A stretch of 64,000 nt of DNA from Siphonodentalium dalli (Eukaryota; Mollusca; Scaphopoda; Gadilida; Siphonodentaliidae): NCBI GenBank assembly GCA_032622095.1, contig CP136068.1, forward strand, positions 151,617,151 through 151,681,150, in the 5' to 3' direction. Position 1 is the first letter of the stretch. Every line of letters begins with the position of its first letter. A program made the position numbers and the translations under genes. The notes below the pieces were generated by a model. The model was not told the DNA's origin. It saw only the letters and a program-made list of their open reading frames with translations, and did not search any database. This document shows positions 11,867 to 23,883 of this stretch, in pieces.

Positions 11867-13103
11867 ATATCATATGGTATGTCTGCTGGGTTCATCCTTG
11901 GTTGATCTGCAGAGTGCACATAACATTCTTCACAGCGGCACTCATATCGCAGCCATACAGCGTGGTACCTGGTGGAAACATCTTACAATTCATTCAACAT
12001 AATATCAAATAAAAGTACTTTGGCGTGGGAACTATGTCATTTGGCGTACAAAATAGCACACCACAAATCTGATATCGTTTTGTTTTACTGCGAAGTATTA
12101 CGTCATCAACGCTTGTTCAAGTATTTGGTTAGTGGATTTGAAAATGACATATATTGTATATATATATTTGTTTGTTTGTTTAGTTAGGGTTCAACGTCGA
12201 AATGGTATATGTATACGCACGGTTTTGGAAAGAGAACATAAATACTTTACGCATACTAATTGCCCGTGCAAATCAATGTTTTAAACACATTTTCTCCACA
12301 TGTATGTGCATTACTGTTGCTATGAATGATACAGATGCAGGATACAGACCGAAAACCGTCTGGTAGTTTCTGCGTATATTTGAAAAATACAGAGATGATT
12401 GTAAGATAAATATGTACATCACCGTGCTATATTATAATATAATAATGCCGCTTATCTACCAAACAGAAGGGACACTGAGCGCTTCACATTATTACGGTCC
12501 GTGGGTGTTTACTGCTTCGTTGATCTGGCCGTGTTAATGGAGTGATGGGGATATCTCTAGAACAACACATTTCGGGTTTCGCACGATGCGAGTTATTTTT
12601 TTTGGATATATGATTTAAAATGTACTAGCTATATTGCGTACCGTTAGACTGTTTGCAGTATGTATGTTCGCGGATGTCTCATTGTTGCATCATGCAACAA
12701 CTTTTATTACCGCGTTAATTGCTTTCGATATTTAGGTGTAAGCAATGGCTGGGCCACTCTTGACGTTTTTATTGCGGGAACATAATGCATGATATAACAG
12801 CTAACATTGCTGGTTAAGTACGTCTCATACATTGTCAAATTTTCGCGGGATTTTTTGCAGGCATTTTCTCATCTTGGTGCCAGAATATGAATGGCAACAT
12901 GCATATCAAATGCTTATTTACCAAGGTAACGACATGAGGAGTAACATGTCGGTAGTTCCACATGTAACGATGCTGGTAACGCATTACCTTACAATGCCTG
13001 TAATAATGATTCTTGTGAGATAACTGCATGTTATTTACAGTCAAATTTCGATAAAATCGCTACTAGTGGAACTACATAATTTTACTTCTCGTGCAGTTAG
13101 TTA
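11867..13103. other. No recognised gene; one weak dispersed repeat
   Basis: The stretch 12640-12790 (ACCGCGTTAATTGCTTTC..AGCAATGGCTGG..TTGCGGGAACA) resembles 21880-22015 on the same strand, so a low-copy dispersed repeat is present. No convincing coding frame is seen. Confidence 0.45.
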
Positions 13104-13105
13104 TA

Positions 13106-13564
13106 TGTGACCCGCCATATCAAATCCAGTCGGAAGTCGGGTTTTTTTTACCCTGTGCCAATGCATTCTCTTATATATGCGAGTCGATCATAGGTCGCCT
13201 CGCATATATAAGAGAATGCATTGGCCTAACAATTTTTTACAATTTTAATAATTTTGTCTTGTATTCTTTAACAATTTTATAATTTCACCCATACAGAGCC
13301 CCAGACAAACATGAGCAGACGACACTCTTCTATGTGCTTCTATATATGTGTGGGGCTCCCTGCAGGGTAATGGATGTTTTTTTATGTTATGTCCTAAAAA
13401 TTGTAAGAAACATTTATTTAAAAAACATGATAAAAGATTGTTAAGCCAATGCATTCTCTTATATATGCGAGGCGACATTTGGTCGACTCGCATATATAAG
13501 AGAATGCATTGGCACAGGGTAAAAAAATCCCGACTTCCGACTGGATTTGATATGGTGGGTCACA
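13106..13564. mobile_element. Composite fold-back MITE, TA-flanked
   Basis: Inverted ends of about 50 bp begin TGTGACCCGCCATATC and end with the complement GATATGGTGGGTCACA, flanked on both sides by TA. Inside lie two 69-bp hairpins (13157-13225 and 13445-13513) around a 220-bp loop. TA flanks fit a mariner-like target site. The hairpins are the same cassette found in the TTAA-flanked MITEs at 13874 and 41084, so one element family has been inserted in, or captured by, two others. Confidence 0.78.
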
Positions 13565-13596
13565 TAATTATGTGGTGCCAGATGAATTTTTTAAGT

Positions 13597-13833
13597 AATT
13601 TTGCATTCGGTTTCTGGCACATTTTAGCTTTCTATACCGATATGCCTGCAAAATAATGTCTGGAAAATACCCCTGTTAGACCCCCTTTGGTGCCATCTAA
13701 ATGGTCCCCCGTGAATTTATATAGAACACAGACAGACATTTGCAAATGTAGATTTTAATTTCGCATTCGGTTTCTGGTACATTGTAGGCTGTAGCTTTAT
13801 ATACCGAAATACCTGCAAAAGAATGTCTGGCAA
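13597..13833. repeat. Direct repeat with an embedded old copy of the 55.8-kb satellite edge
   Basis: The block GCATTCGGTTTCTGGCACAT..ATACCGATATGCCTGCAAAA occurs at 13602-13660 and again, diverged, at 13767-13827. Between them, 13676-13738 is the reverse complement of the sequence at 55793-55856 (TCTGTGTTCTATAGAAATTC..GGGACCATCTAGATG..CCAAAGGGGTCTA), with a few changes. The second observation ties this locus to the higher-order repeat near the other end of the window. Confidence 0.65.
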
Positions 13834-13873
13834 ATTTGCGAGTGTATGAATGTACCATAATTATGTAGTTTAA

Positions 13874-14263
13874 CCCTTTACCCAACAGTATGGCCCTGTG
13901 CCAATGCATTCTCTTATATATGCGAGTCGACCATAGGTCGCCTCGCATATATAAGAGAATGCATTGGCTTAACAAATTAAAAATTATAAAATTGTTAAAG
14001 AATGTAAGAAAAAATGGTAAAAGTGTTAAAAAAAGATTTTTTTAGTCCAATGCATTCTCTTATATATGCGAGGCGATCTATGGTCGACTCGCATATATAA
14101 GAGAATGCATTGGCACAGGGCATAACTGTAACTATCACACTGTGGTCAAGGAGCCGGTTCCAATGATATCCATATTTGTATGGTTCTATTGAGACAGACC
14201 GAAGATATTTTAGGCTGTTGAAGCTTTATTTGGCCGGTTTTGGCCGGTTTGTTGGGTAAAGGG
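13874..14263. mobile_element. piggyBac-like MITE with paired hairpins, copy 1
   Basis: The ends are CCCTTTACCCAACA and TGTTGGGTAAAGGG, flanked by TTAA at 13870-13873 and 14264-14267. TTAA duplications with CCC/GGG ends are the hallmark of piggyBac-mobilised elements. The 390-bp body has two 69-bp hairpins (13900-13968, 14046-14114) and the motif TTTGGCCGGTTTTGGCCGG near the right end. It has no coding capacity. A nearly identical copy sits at 41084-41475. Confidence 0.88.
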
Positions 14264-14267
14264 TTAA

Positions 14268-15734
14268 GAAACATAACGGTATTTTTCTTAACAACATGTT
14301 TTACCCCACCAATACCATATCTAAGTCTGAAAAGTAGCAGGACCGCTTAACCTCCGTATAACAACGCAAATACCTCTTGATCTGTCCGGAATCGCAGCGG
14401 ACCTCCAGCTTTTCTCCGGAATCGACCACGCGTACTGTTGTCATTGCAATTACAGTGAGACCTGTAGTAAGATGGTGCATGTTAAAATAAGAATGTGTCA
14501 CGTGATAAATCACGTGGTTTCAAGTTGATGAGTATGCCGAAATGAGAAATGCTGAAATGTTTACAAAGTTATTTTCCGATAAGCATATGCTACTGTGTGA
14601 CAAAAACACGTCAGATGTTTAAACGACTTCCAAGTGTAATTGCGTAACCCTAATTTTGGAGAACAGTTGAATTATTTTGATTTTTCCAGATGCAGTTAAT
14701 CTCTGGTAAGCAAATGTAACTTTGTGACTTCCAAAGGAAACTTTCTAAACCTCAATCTGAAGAATAGTGTTTAATTTTTCTTGTTTTTGTTGTTGAAAAT
14801 AACTATTCACTACTGTTGTGGTTGTATATAGAGCAGCCCTGGTCATGATCTGTGTTGACTGAATCAACATTAACGACAAGAAAGTCATCATTATAGCAAA
14901 TAACAATCAGTTAAACTGCAACAACTAATTCGCGACAGATTCGTTGCTCCCGCTTATTTTGATATAACTGGTCAATGCGTTACTACACTGGAAATCTTGT
15001 TGACTAAAATCTCTACTCAACACGTTGAATGAAAATGTGTTGTGCGGTTTGTATTCACAAATGTCGCGGTTTGGTATATGCGATATGTGGACGACGAAAC
15101 AAACTTCAGGTGTTAGGTTCAAGTGGAGGTGATTCCGGCCCCGACAGCGACGTCATAACCGTTCCGATGTGATCCACAGCAGGTCAACAGAGATTCAACC
15201 ATCAGTGTTTGGCGCCGAGCAAGTGACACATAGTTACAGGTATGTCACCTTTGATACCTATGATCATGCTGTTGAGCTACAGCGTATTCAAACATGTTTG
15301 GCTAAACCGGGTAACATTATATTTGTGTTTTCATCATTATCTAAACAACAGACCTCCATTCGTGTTCACAGTTAGAATATTTCGGTTTTGGTCCCATGTT
15401 TATCAAACTAGTTAAACTTTTATGCCATGATGCATCAAGTTCTGTATACATAAATTGTCTTATCTACCATTTCCTACGAAATTCTATGAGTTGAAATCGC
15501 GCTGAGAACTGTTAATACCGGCTATCTGATCTTATCTGTAAAGTTCTACCCAGCACTGGCATGAACACTCATTAACCTCTACAGTGCAGGATTTGCTCAT
15601 GATGTGGGTTCTACATGGATATGGACAACATATTGTTAGGGCTCAAGATACCATCGCACGACAATACTCGAAGTCCACAATATGGTCAGGAATCACATTA
15701 TCCCTGCCCCTATTACTGCCTAATACAATAATGA
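14268..15734. other. No recognised gene
   Basis: AT-rich DNA. Short open frames on both strands show no domain, and no repeat structure stands out. Confidence 0.4.
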
Positions 15735-16108
15735 GTGTCACTACGCTCATATATGGCAGGCAATCATACTCTAGAAATTGAAAAAGGTCGCCATAAACAA
15801 ACGAAGATTACTCTAGACAAGAGAATGTGCAGAAAGTGTGGATTGGAAACGGAGACCGACGAACATTTTATTGTAAGATGTCCTAATTACAAACTCATTC
15901 GTCTCTGTTTCTTTGACGAAATATATAAAGTAAATCACAAGTTTACTAATATAACTGATACACACAAATTCACTGTCGAATTGCGAAATGATAAAACAGA
16001 AACGTGCAATACCATCTGTAACATGCGGTCTCTTTTTCCACAAAAGTTGTTAAACATCAGATTTACACCAACAAACATATTGTTTTATTCTGATTACAAT
16101 ATATATAA
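15735..16108 (+). pseudogene. LINE ORF2 C-terminal zinc-knuckle fragment
   Basis: The frame reads LEIEKGRHKQ, then MCRKCGLETETDEHFIVRCP, a Cys-Cys-His-Cys motif that closes ORF2 in many non-LTR elements, followed by the weakly conserved FFDEIYKVN tail. Only the last ~120 residues are present, as expected for a 5'-truncated insertion. The frame degenerates into AT-rich tail sequence before the tandem repeats that start near 16215. Confidence 0.75.
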
Positions 16109-16214
16109 GGTCGTTTTCGTTATCCAAACGCGATCGTGCGATCTGATCACTATATATTTGTCTATATTCGATCGCACCTCGAATTTTTATTTTCTATGCA
16201 CATTGATGCAGTCA

Positions 16215-16745
16215 GTTAGGCGCATATCGCATTAATGTCTATCGGTGACTCAGTCGGTTAGGTGCAAAGCGCATCGTTTATTTCATATATCTGTACTTTT
16301 ACGAGAAAATTACCGGTGTCGGAGGGGAGACGAACCAAATACACTCATTACGGAGTTGGTGATGGCGTGTCTACATGGAGCCAAGTTGTCTGGTTAAGTC
16401 ACTCAGTGGGTTAGGTGCATAGCACATTATTGATTTATACTATTACAAGAGAGATTGTGGCATCGGATGGAAGGCGAACCGAACAGGCGGCACGTGGATT
16501 TGGTAACGACGTGGCTACGCGGAGCATAGGTGTCCTTCTAGTTCACCCAGTCTGTTAGGTGCATAGCGCATCGTTGGTTTCGTATCTATAGTATTACGAG
16601 AACGATAACGCTGTCGGGGGAGGCGAATCAGATATACGGATTACGGAGTTGGTGATGTCGTGTCTGCACGGAACCTAGGTGTCTCGTTAAGACACTCTGT
16701 TGGTTGGGTGCATAGCACATTGTTGATTTATTTATTGATTTATAC
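16215..16745. repeat. About 150-bp tandem repeat, 3.5 copies
   Basis: The landmark GGTTAGGTGCATAGCGCAT (with variants) occurs at 16256, 16409, 16552 and 16703, and each copy also has GGCGAAYC and TACGGAGTTGGTGATG-type blocks. Spacing is 153, 143 and 151 bp. The phrase GACTCAGTCGGTTAGG weakly resembles a tRNA A box, so a tandemly amplified SINE head is conceivable, but no B box is clear. The array abuts the 174-bp satellite. Confidence 0.75.
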
Positions 16746-19418
16746 TATTACGTTTCTGGCTATTTTAGACATCTAACGCCATTCCAAGTCCCGGGCGCCA
16801 ATGGGACTGACTTTATCTTCGGGTTATTGACAACATATATAGAGTACTACATTCTACATATGATTTCTGGTACACGCAGCTCGAACTCTTATGTTTTAGG
16901 TCATCAACGAACCAGAAAAGGCCGTTTCTGGCTAATATAGACATATAATGCCACTCCAAGTCCCCGGGCGCCAATAGGACGGACTAAATTTTTGTGATAT
17001 TAATAACATATACCGAGTAGTACCTGCTTGATATGGTGGCAGATACACGCAGCTCGAACGCTCACATTCTAGGTCATCACGGATCCCGAAAAGGCCGTTT
17101 CTGACTATTAGAGAATACATAAGGCAACTCCAACTCCCCTGGCGCCAATATGACGTACTAAATGTTTGTGATATTAATAACATATACCGAGTAGTACCTG
17201 CTTGATATGATTTCAGATACACGCAGCTCGAACTATCACGTCCTATGTCAACAAGGATCACGGAAAGGCCGCTTCTGACTATTAGAGACTACATAAAGCC
17301 ACTCCAACTCCCCGGGCGCCAATATTACGTACCAAATGTTCGTGATATTAATAACATATACCGAATAGTATCTGCTGAATATAGTTTCAGGTACAGGCAG
17401 CTCGAACTATCACGTTCTAGGTCATCACGGATCACGAAAAGGCCGTTTCTGGCTATTAGAGACTACATTAAGCCACTCCAACTCACCGGGCGCCAATATG
17501 ACGGACTAAATGTTCGTGATATTAATAGCATATACCGAGTAGTACCTGCTGAATATGATTTCGAGTACACGCAGCTCGAACCCTCACGTTCTATGTCATC
17601 ACGGATCCCGAAAATGCCGTTTCTGGCTATTTGAGACCACATAAGGCCACTCCAAGTCCCCGGGCGCCAATATCATGGACTAAATGTTCGTGATATTAAT
17701 AGCATATACCGAGTAGTACCTGCTGAATATGATTTCGAGTACACGCAGCTCGAACTCTCACGTTGTAGGTCATCACGGATCCCGAAAAGGCCGTTTCTGG
17801 CTATTTGAGACCACATAAGGCCACTCAAAGTCCCCGGGCGCCAATAGGACGGACTAAATGTTCATGATATTAATAATATATACCGAGTAGTACCTGCTGA
17901 ATATGATTTCGAGTACACGCAGCTCGAACTCTCACGTTCTAGGTCATCACGAATCCCGAAAATGCCGTTTATGGCTATTTGAGACCACATGAGGCCACTC
18001 AAAGTCCCCGTGCGCCAATAGGACGGACTAAATGTTCGTGATATTAATAACATATACCGAGTAGTACCTGCTGAATGTGATTTCGAGTACACGCAGCTCG
18101 AACTCTCACGTTCTATGTCATCACGAATCCCGAAAATGCCGTTTATGGCTATTTGAGACCACATGAGGCCACTCAAAGTCCCCGTGCGCCAATAGGACGG
18201 ACTAAATGTTCGTGATATTAATAACATATACCGATTAGTACCTGCTGAATATGATTTCGAGTACAGGCAGCTCGAACTCTCACGTTGTAGGTCATCACGG
18301 ATCCCGAAAAGGCCGTTTCTGGCTATTTGAGACCACATAAGGTCACTCAAAGTCCCCGGGCGCCAATAGGACGGACTAAATGTTCGTGATATTAATAACA
18401 TATACCGATTAGTACCTGCTGAATATGATTTCGAGTACACGTAGCTCGAACTCTCACGTTCTAGGTCATCACGAATCTCGAAAATGCCGTTTATGGCTAT
18501 TTGAGACCACATGAGGCCACTCAAAGTCCCCGTGCGCCAATAGGACGGACTAAATGTTCGTGATATTAATAACATATAACGATTAGTTCCTGCTGAATAT
18601 GATTTCGAGTACAAACAGCTCGAACTCTCACGTTCTAGGTCATTACGGATCACGAAAATGCCGTTTTTTGTTATTTGAGACCACATGATGCCAATCCAAG
18701 TCCCGGGCGCCAATAGAACGGACTAAATGTTCGTTATATTAATAACATATCTGAATATGATTTCGAGTACACGCAGCTCGAACTCTCACGTTCTAGGTCA
18801 TCACGGATCCCGCAAATCCGTTTCTGGCTATTTGAGACCACATGAGGCCACTCCAAGTCCCCGGGTGCCAATAGGACGGACTAAATGTTCGTGATATTAA
18901 TAAAATATACCGAGTAGTACCTTCTGAATATGATTTCGAGTACACGCAGCTCGAACTCTCACGTTCTAGGTCATCACGGATCCCGAAAATGTTGTTTCTG
19001 GCTATTTGAGACCATATAATGCCACTCCAAGTCCTCGGGCGCCAATAGGACGGACTAAATGTTCGTTATATTAATAACATATACCGAGTAGGAACTGCTG
19101 AATATGATTTCGGGTACACGCAGCTCGAAGTCTTACGTTCTAGGTCATCACGGATCCCGAAAATGCCGTTTCTGGCTATTTGAGACCACATAACGCCACT
19201 CCAAGTCCCCGGGCGCCAATAGGACGGACTAAATGTTCGTGATATTAATAGCATATACCGAGTAGTACCTGCTGAATATGATTTCGAGCACACGCAGCTC
19301 GAACTCTCACGTTCTATGTCATCACGGATCCCGAAAATGCCGTTTCTGGCTATTTGAGACCACATAACGCCACTCCAAGTCCCCGGGCGCCAATAGGACG
19401 GAATAAATGTTCGTGACC
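16746..19418. repeat. 174-bp satellite array, about 15 monomers
   Basis: The landmark GGACTAAATGTTCGTGATAT recurs at 17502, 17677, 17851, 18025, 18199 and 18373, giving an exact 174-bp period. Each monomer includes ACGCAGCTCGAACTCTCACG, CCGTTTCTGGCTATTTGAGA and CCCCGGGCGCCAATAGGACG. The first monomers (from 16746) and one near 18730 are diverged or shortened. Because 174 is 58 codons, a minus-strand frame stays open across several monomers (17862-18713). That is a consequence of the period and is not treated as a gene. Confidence 0.93.
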
Positions 19419-19640
19419 GCTGACTAGACGTGTCAATTGCACTTGCCCTGTTGTTTCACGTGTCACCATTGCGTATTTGGAATTGTAAACGGTCTGGGCA
19501 TTTAGGGCGTCCGTGTCTACTTGGCCAGACCAATAATGATTATTGGCAATGCATACATATGTACAAAACATGTTTTGTTCCTGATAGGGGGTCCGCATGA
19601 TTGTTTGAAGAAACCGTGTAAACTGAGGATATATAATACG

Positions 19641-19811
19641 GACATATATATAACTTCATATTTACCCCACCCCTATTTCCATAACCACCCATAACGACGG
19701 TTCAGGACTCAAGAACTTTACGGGCATTATATATAACTTCAGATTTATCCCACCCCAATTTTCATACCACCCATAACGACGGTTCAGCAGGCAAGAACGT
19801 ACGGGCAGCAT
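19641..19811. repeat. 83-bp tandem duplication
   Basis: TATATAACTTCATATTTACC..CACCCATAACGACGGTTCAG is repeated once, at about 19649 and 19732, with scattered differences. The function, if any, is unknown. Confidence 0.75.
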
Positions 19812-20245
19812 ATAACAAACCTATATTTATTCGCGGACATTAATTAAGAAATTCGGAGGAAGTAGGTTCCAACCCGTGTTCAGACTGATACGCTTCCCAA
19901 ATCTCGGTAATATTTTCCATGTGATATCGCGTAATTTTGTGGTATTTTACTAAGACCACAAGCTCATTACACAATGTACAGTGTACTATGGATTGAATAC
20001 GTTCAGAATGTTACAGGATATAATAAGTTGTACTAAATTATTGAAAATGGGAGGTAACTATATTTTAAAACGCTATATAATTAAATTAAACGAACATAGC
20101 ATCTATAAGTACCAGGCTGTCAAATATAGGCGACGTAACCTGTTTGTATTTAGGCATCTGTGCTACTAAATAAATGTTTGATAAAAATGACACACTCCAC
20201 ATTGCATTTATGGCCCGTGTTGTATCGTATTACAAAATACATGCG

Positions 20246-20392
20246 TCTGTATCGCTGCATGTCCCCCATGTGTCTGTATCGCTGCATGTCCCCCATGTGT
20301 CTGTATCGCTGCATGTCCCCCATGTGTCTGTATCGCTGCATGTCCCCCATGTGTCTGTATCGCTGCATGTCCCCCATGTGTCTGAAATGTTT
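20246..20392. repeat. 27-bp minisatellite, about 5.4 copies
   Basis: The unit TGTCTGTATCGCTGCATGTC + CCCCATG is repeated without visible error. As 27 is a multiple of three, open frames with 9-residue periods appear on both strands (for example RHMGDMQRY on the minus strand). The near-perfect copies suggest recent expansion. Confidence 0.93.
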
Positions 20393-21066
20393 CTGAGGTT
20401 GTAAAATGTAATGCATGAATGACACGTGTCGGCGAAACTGATTATAAATATAGGCAATCGCGTATGTGTAGCCTATAATCCGTGTCGATATCCATATCAT
20501 TGTTCGGACAAATTTCATACATTTGTCCGATTTCCCAGCGATGGTAAATCGGGATAATCTATTATTAACGAAAAGCAGGCGCACATAGTGTGATGTCATA
20601 TATGGGCAGTGCAACCGGGACAGGGGCAGCGGAGCGCGTTACAGACCCCCGTGGTCTTGTAACTGAATCAACTGACGACTCGATTTCTTTGGTAGATTTC
20701 GATAGTTTCTTATACTATATATTTCACATAGCTTCATTAAATTTTGCACAATTATATGTCAAATCAAATCTAGACTGGTAGAATAGAATAGAATATAAGT
20801 TATTACCAAGAATATCCATACAGGTTGCTGAGAATACATAATGAATAAACAATCAAATAGCAAACATGGCGAAAAGTAATACCAAAGAATTCAAATAATA
20901 ATACAAATGAATATGATAATTCACACCTCGGAATTGCTTACAGTTGTGCTACGACTGTAAATACAATACAACAGTTATTGCCAGAGGCCATTATTATCCA
21001 ATATATAACCGTAAGCCAATTAGGTGCTAATGCAATAAACATATCTCAATGCAGAGAACCTCCGGA

Positions 21067-21595
21067 TCAGATTACATATACACCTGCACAAATTTCAGGA
21101 CAATCATTGGTCATAATCACTTTAAATTTCTCTGGTGGGCAAAGTTTATCAAAATGGTGGTGTACAAAACTAATCATCGATACTAAATCATTTCTAAGGC
21201 CCGCATAATGCAAACAGTCCACCAGAAAGTGAAATTCATCTTCTATAGAGCCACGTTTACAAAACAGACATATTCTTTTCTCTGCATCAACAAGGGGGTT
21301 TGCGTGTCTGCCCTTTTCTATGAGCAATGGGTGATTACTATAATCCGAAAACGAGCGAATGCGGTTCTATCCTCTATATTGTGCTAGTGTGAATAAGGTA
21401 AGGTTCGATACTGTAGTCATGTTCAAAAATACAATATGTTCTCAGTTCATTTCTTCCTGTAGGCAAGGCTTCGTCGCTGATGCTTCTATGGAAGTCAGAA
21501 ACATGGTTCGCCTTCGTAGTTATTTTGAATTTGCTTAATGCTGGACTCATTAGCACGCCCGCGTGTATACTGTGGCCCAAATTATCAAACTCCAT
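21067..21595 (-). pseudogene. LINE ORF2 C-terminal fragment
   Basis: The upstream frame (21595-21374) contains TGRNELRTYCIFEHDYSIEP, and after a frameshift the second (21327-21067) contains LIEKGRHANP and RICLFCKRGSIEDEFHFLVD, a Cys-Cys-His-Cys zinc knuckle. The order matches the C-terminus of the LINE remnants at 15735, 23884 and 24868. It is 5'-truncated. Confidence 0.8.
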
Positions 21596-21620
21596 GGTCC
21601 CATGTAGGTTTTATGGTTTT

Positions 21621-21840
21621 TCCGGTTTATCAGTTTAAAAGTCGAACTGCGCGATCAGGAGTCCGGTCACCGGTATATTAGTTTAAAAGTCGAACTGCGC
21701 GATCAGGAAACCGGTCACCGGTAAACGGTGTAGTTGGGAATTTCAATTTCGTTTATTGTCCTTTACATTATTATGTTAATAATGTTGATTTTTGGTTTGT
21801 AACAAGCTATGTCATTTACCAATAAAAGAAATTTAAAAGA
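21621..21840 (+). repeat. 48-bp duplication inside dispersed repeat family R3
   Basis: AGTTTAAAAGTCGAACTGCG + CGATCAGGA occurs at 21632 and 21680. The following 120 bp (GAATTTCAATTTCGTTTATTG..GTTGATTTTTGGTTTGT..AATAAAAGAAATTT) match the reverse complement of 59945-60060, and the duplicated block itself matches about 60070-60100. The second locus has only one copy, so the duplication arose after dispersal. Confidence 0.65.
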
Positions 21841-23883
21841 TAATTTGTAAGTCTTATATTTCAACTTTTAAAGATATTTTTCGTACTGCAGTTCACTGAT
21901 GGTTGTGTTGTGATGGTATTAAAGTTGCAGTATGTAATAATTATGACCGCGTTGATTGCTTTCTATCTTTGGGTATGAACAATGGCTGGACCATGCACTC
22001 TTTGCGGGAACACAATACCTCCGATTTTTTATCCGCATTTAGAAGCTTTTCTGGTGTCGTGAATGAGAGACATGCAGTAATAAGCCGTAGTTGTTTGTAA
22101 TGATTCGAAGGATTAGTTGTTTTAACATAATTCTGATGGGGTGAATTCATGTAACCAATATATTGTATATTATAATTTATATTTATGGCTATTAATATGA
22201 TCTTGAGGGCGTTACCATTTCTGATTATGGTTTTCTTGTAATCCCTGAGTTGCGCGGTATGTAGAGTCTTGACACTTTTAGTGATGCAAAGGGGGACTTA
22301 CAGACGGACCATACTCGCTATTCTTCGACCGCTACTAGTGTAATATAGTATCGAACTAGAGATAATGTGTTCCTGAAATCGTTCACATAAAGAGCGTTTT
22401 TGCGCTACTTTATACACAAGTTAATATGGCCACGTTTTTGCATTCATGATGAAATATGGCATTTCCCCTTCTTAATGATGCGAAACAATAACAGTTTGTT
22501 CAGAGAATAGTTGATGGCAATTGAGCTCGAACACGCGAGGGTGTAGATTTAAGAAATTCGCAATTCATCAGGAGATTATTGAAGTCGTACAAACATTGTT
22601 GCGGGCTAATGCTTAACTATTTCGTAATGTGTCTCGTTTGGATAGTCCGACGCACGTTTTGCCAAAAAATCCTGCTATTTGACATTGATTTTCTCAAACT
22701 CTGTCAGAAATTTCTTTTTGAGCTTTGGTACAAGCGATTATTGCGACACAAGAACCATTGACACATTGGATACGATAACGGCATTTACTTTACTTTTATT
22801 GCAAGAAAAGTAAAAACTATTCACTGTTTTCAGGTCCCAAGAATATCTGTAAAGTATTTGTTCTTCAAAAGTCCATGATATAACATCTCAAACTAATGAG
22901 AGGAGAGTTATTCTTGATTCGTGAATGAAAGTTAATGATTATTTGCATTTAATTGGTCTGTTTAATAAATTGGGTGATATGTTCTCGTAAAATAGGGCGC
23001 GCTCGTCTGACCGAGACATACATTGTTGTCGATTTCATTGCATGTTACGCAAATTCGATCCTCTTCGTCGAGGTAGAAGTATCATCCGCGTTCGATGCCC
23101 AAGTTGTGGCAACCTATTCTTAATTTTGTCAGGGATTCACGCTGTTTTGGGACGGAAATGACGTTCAGATATTCCTCCAAAGGAGTCATCGTTTTATATG
23201 TCCTGTATACGTTCTAAGTTTGTTCCTTGGAGGATCACGTCGATTTGCTATTTTTGGGGAGTTTGTTGTGAATATTATCATTAAATATTTGTTTATTTAT
23301 TGAGTTATCGAAGAAGTCATTAATGTCGTGACGCAGGGACATGGATGTGACTAATTGTGGACATTGTGACAACGACCTACTCCATGAATCCAGATTAGAT
23401 TCAAATACTTGTTTGTCGGTCAATCATAAATGCCTCATTTAAAAGTCGCTCTTCTGGTAATTGAATTAGTACTGTTCGTATTTACATAACGTAGCTATTG
23501 TATATTTTGTCAATAGGGAAAATCCCAGTTCAAGTCTGCAGCAATACTACTATATATATATAGCCCTTTCTGTCATATTCAGTAGAAATCTACAAAATCT
23601 TGTCTGGGCTTTTTCGAAGTCAGTATTTTCAATTACTGTCATAATGTTCAAGTCGTAACCTTTGGTCTTTGCTCTGTAGAATGAGTTGTATATTTTATTG
23701 ATAACGTCTGTGCACCAGAGTTCGCATATATGTCAAAACAGGGACGACGAGGCTTTGCAGGAGTATTTGACCTAGGCTCTTCTTAATGAGGTCACCACGT
23801 GCGAGGTCAAACGAGCCATGGTCGATTCTTAGCCCAGGTAGATGTACGATGGGACTGACTCTATCACTTGGTTGTCATAAGTT
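21841..23883. other. No recognised gene
   Basis: This stretch holds one R1-like box (ATAAAGAGCGTTT at 22387) and the weak match of 21880-22015 to 12640-12790. Short frames on both strands show no domain. Confidence 0.4.

Noticed and set aside
17862-18713. 283-codon minus-strand open frame
   Set aside because: It lies wholly within the 174-bp satellite, whose period is a multiple of three; the frame repeats with the monomer and has no independent support.
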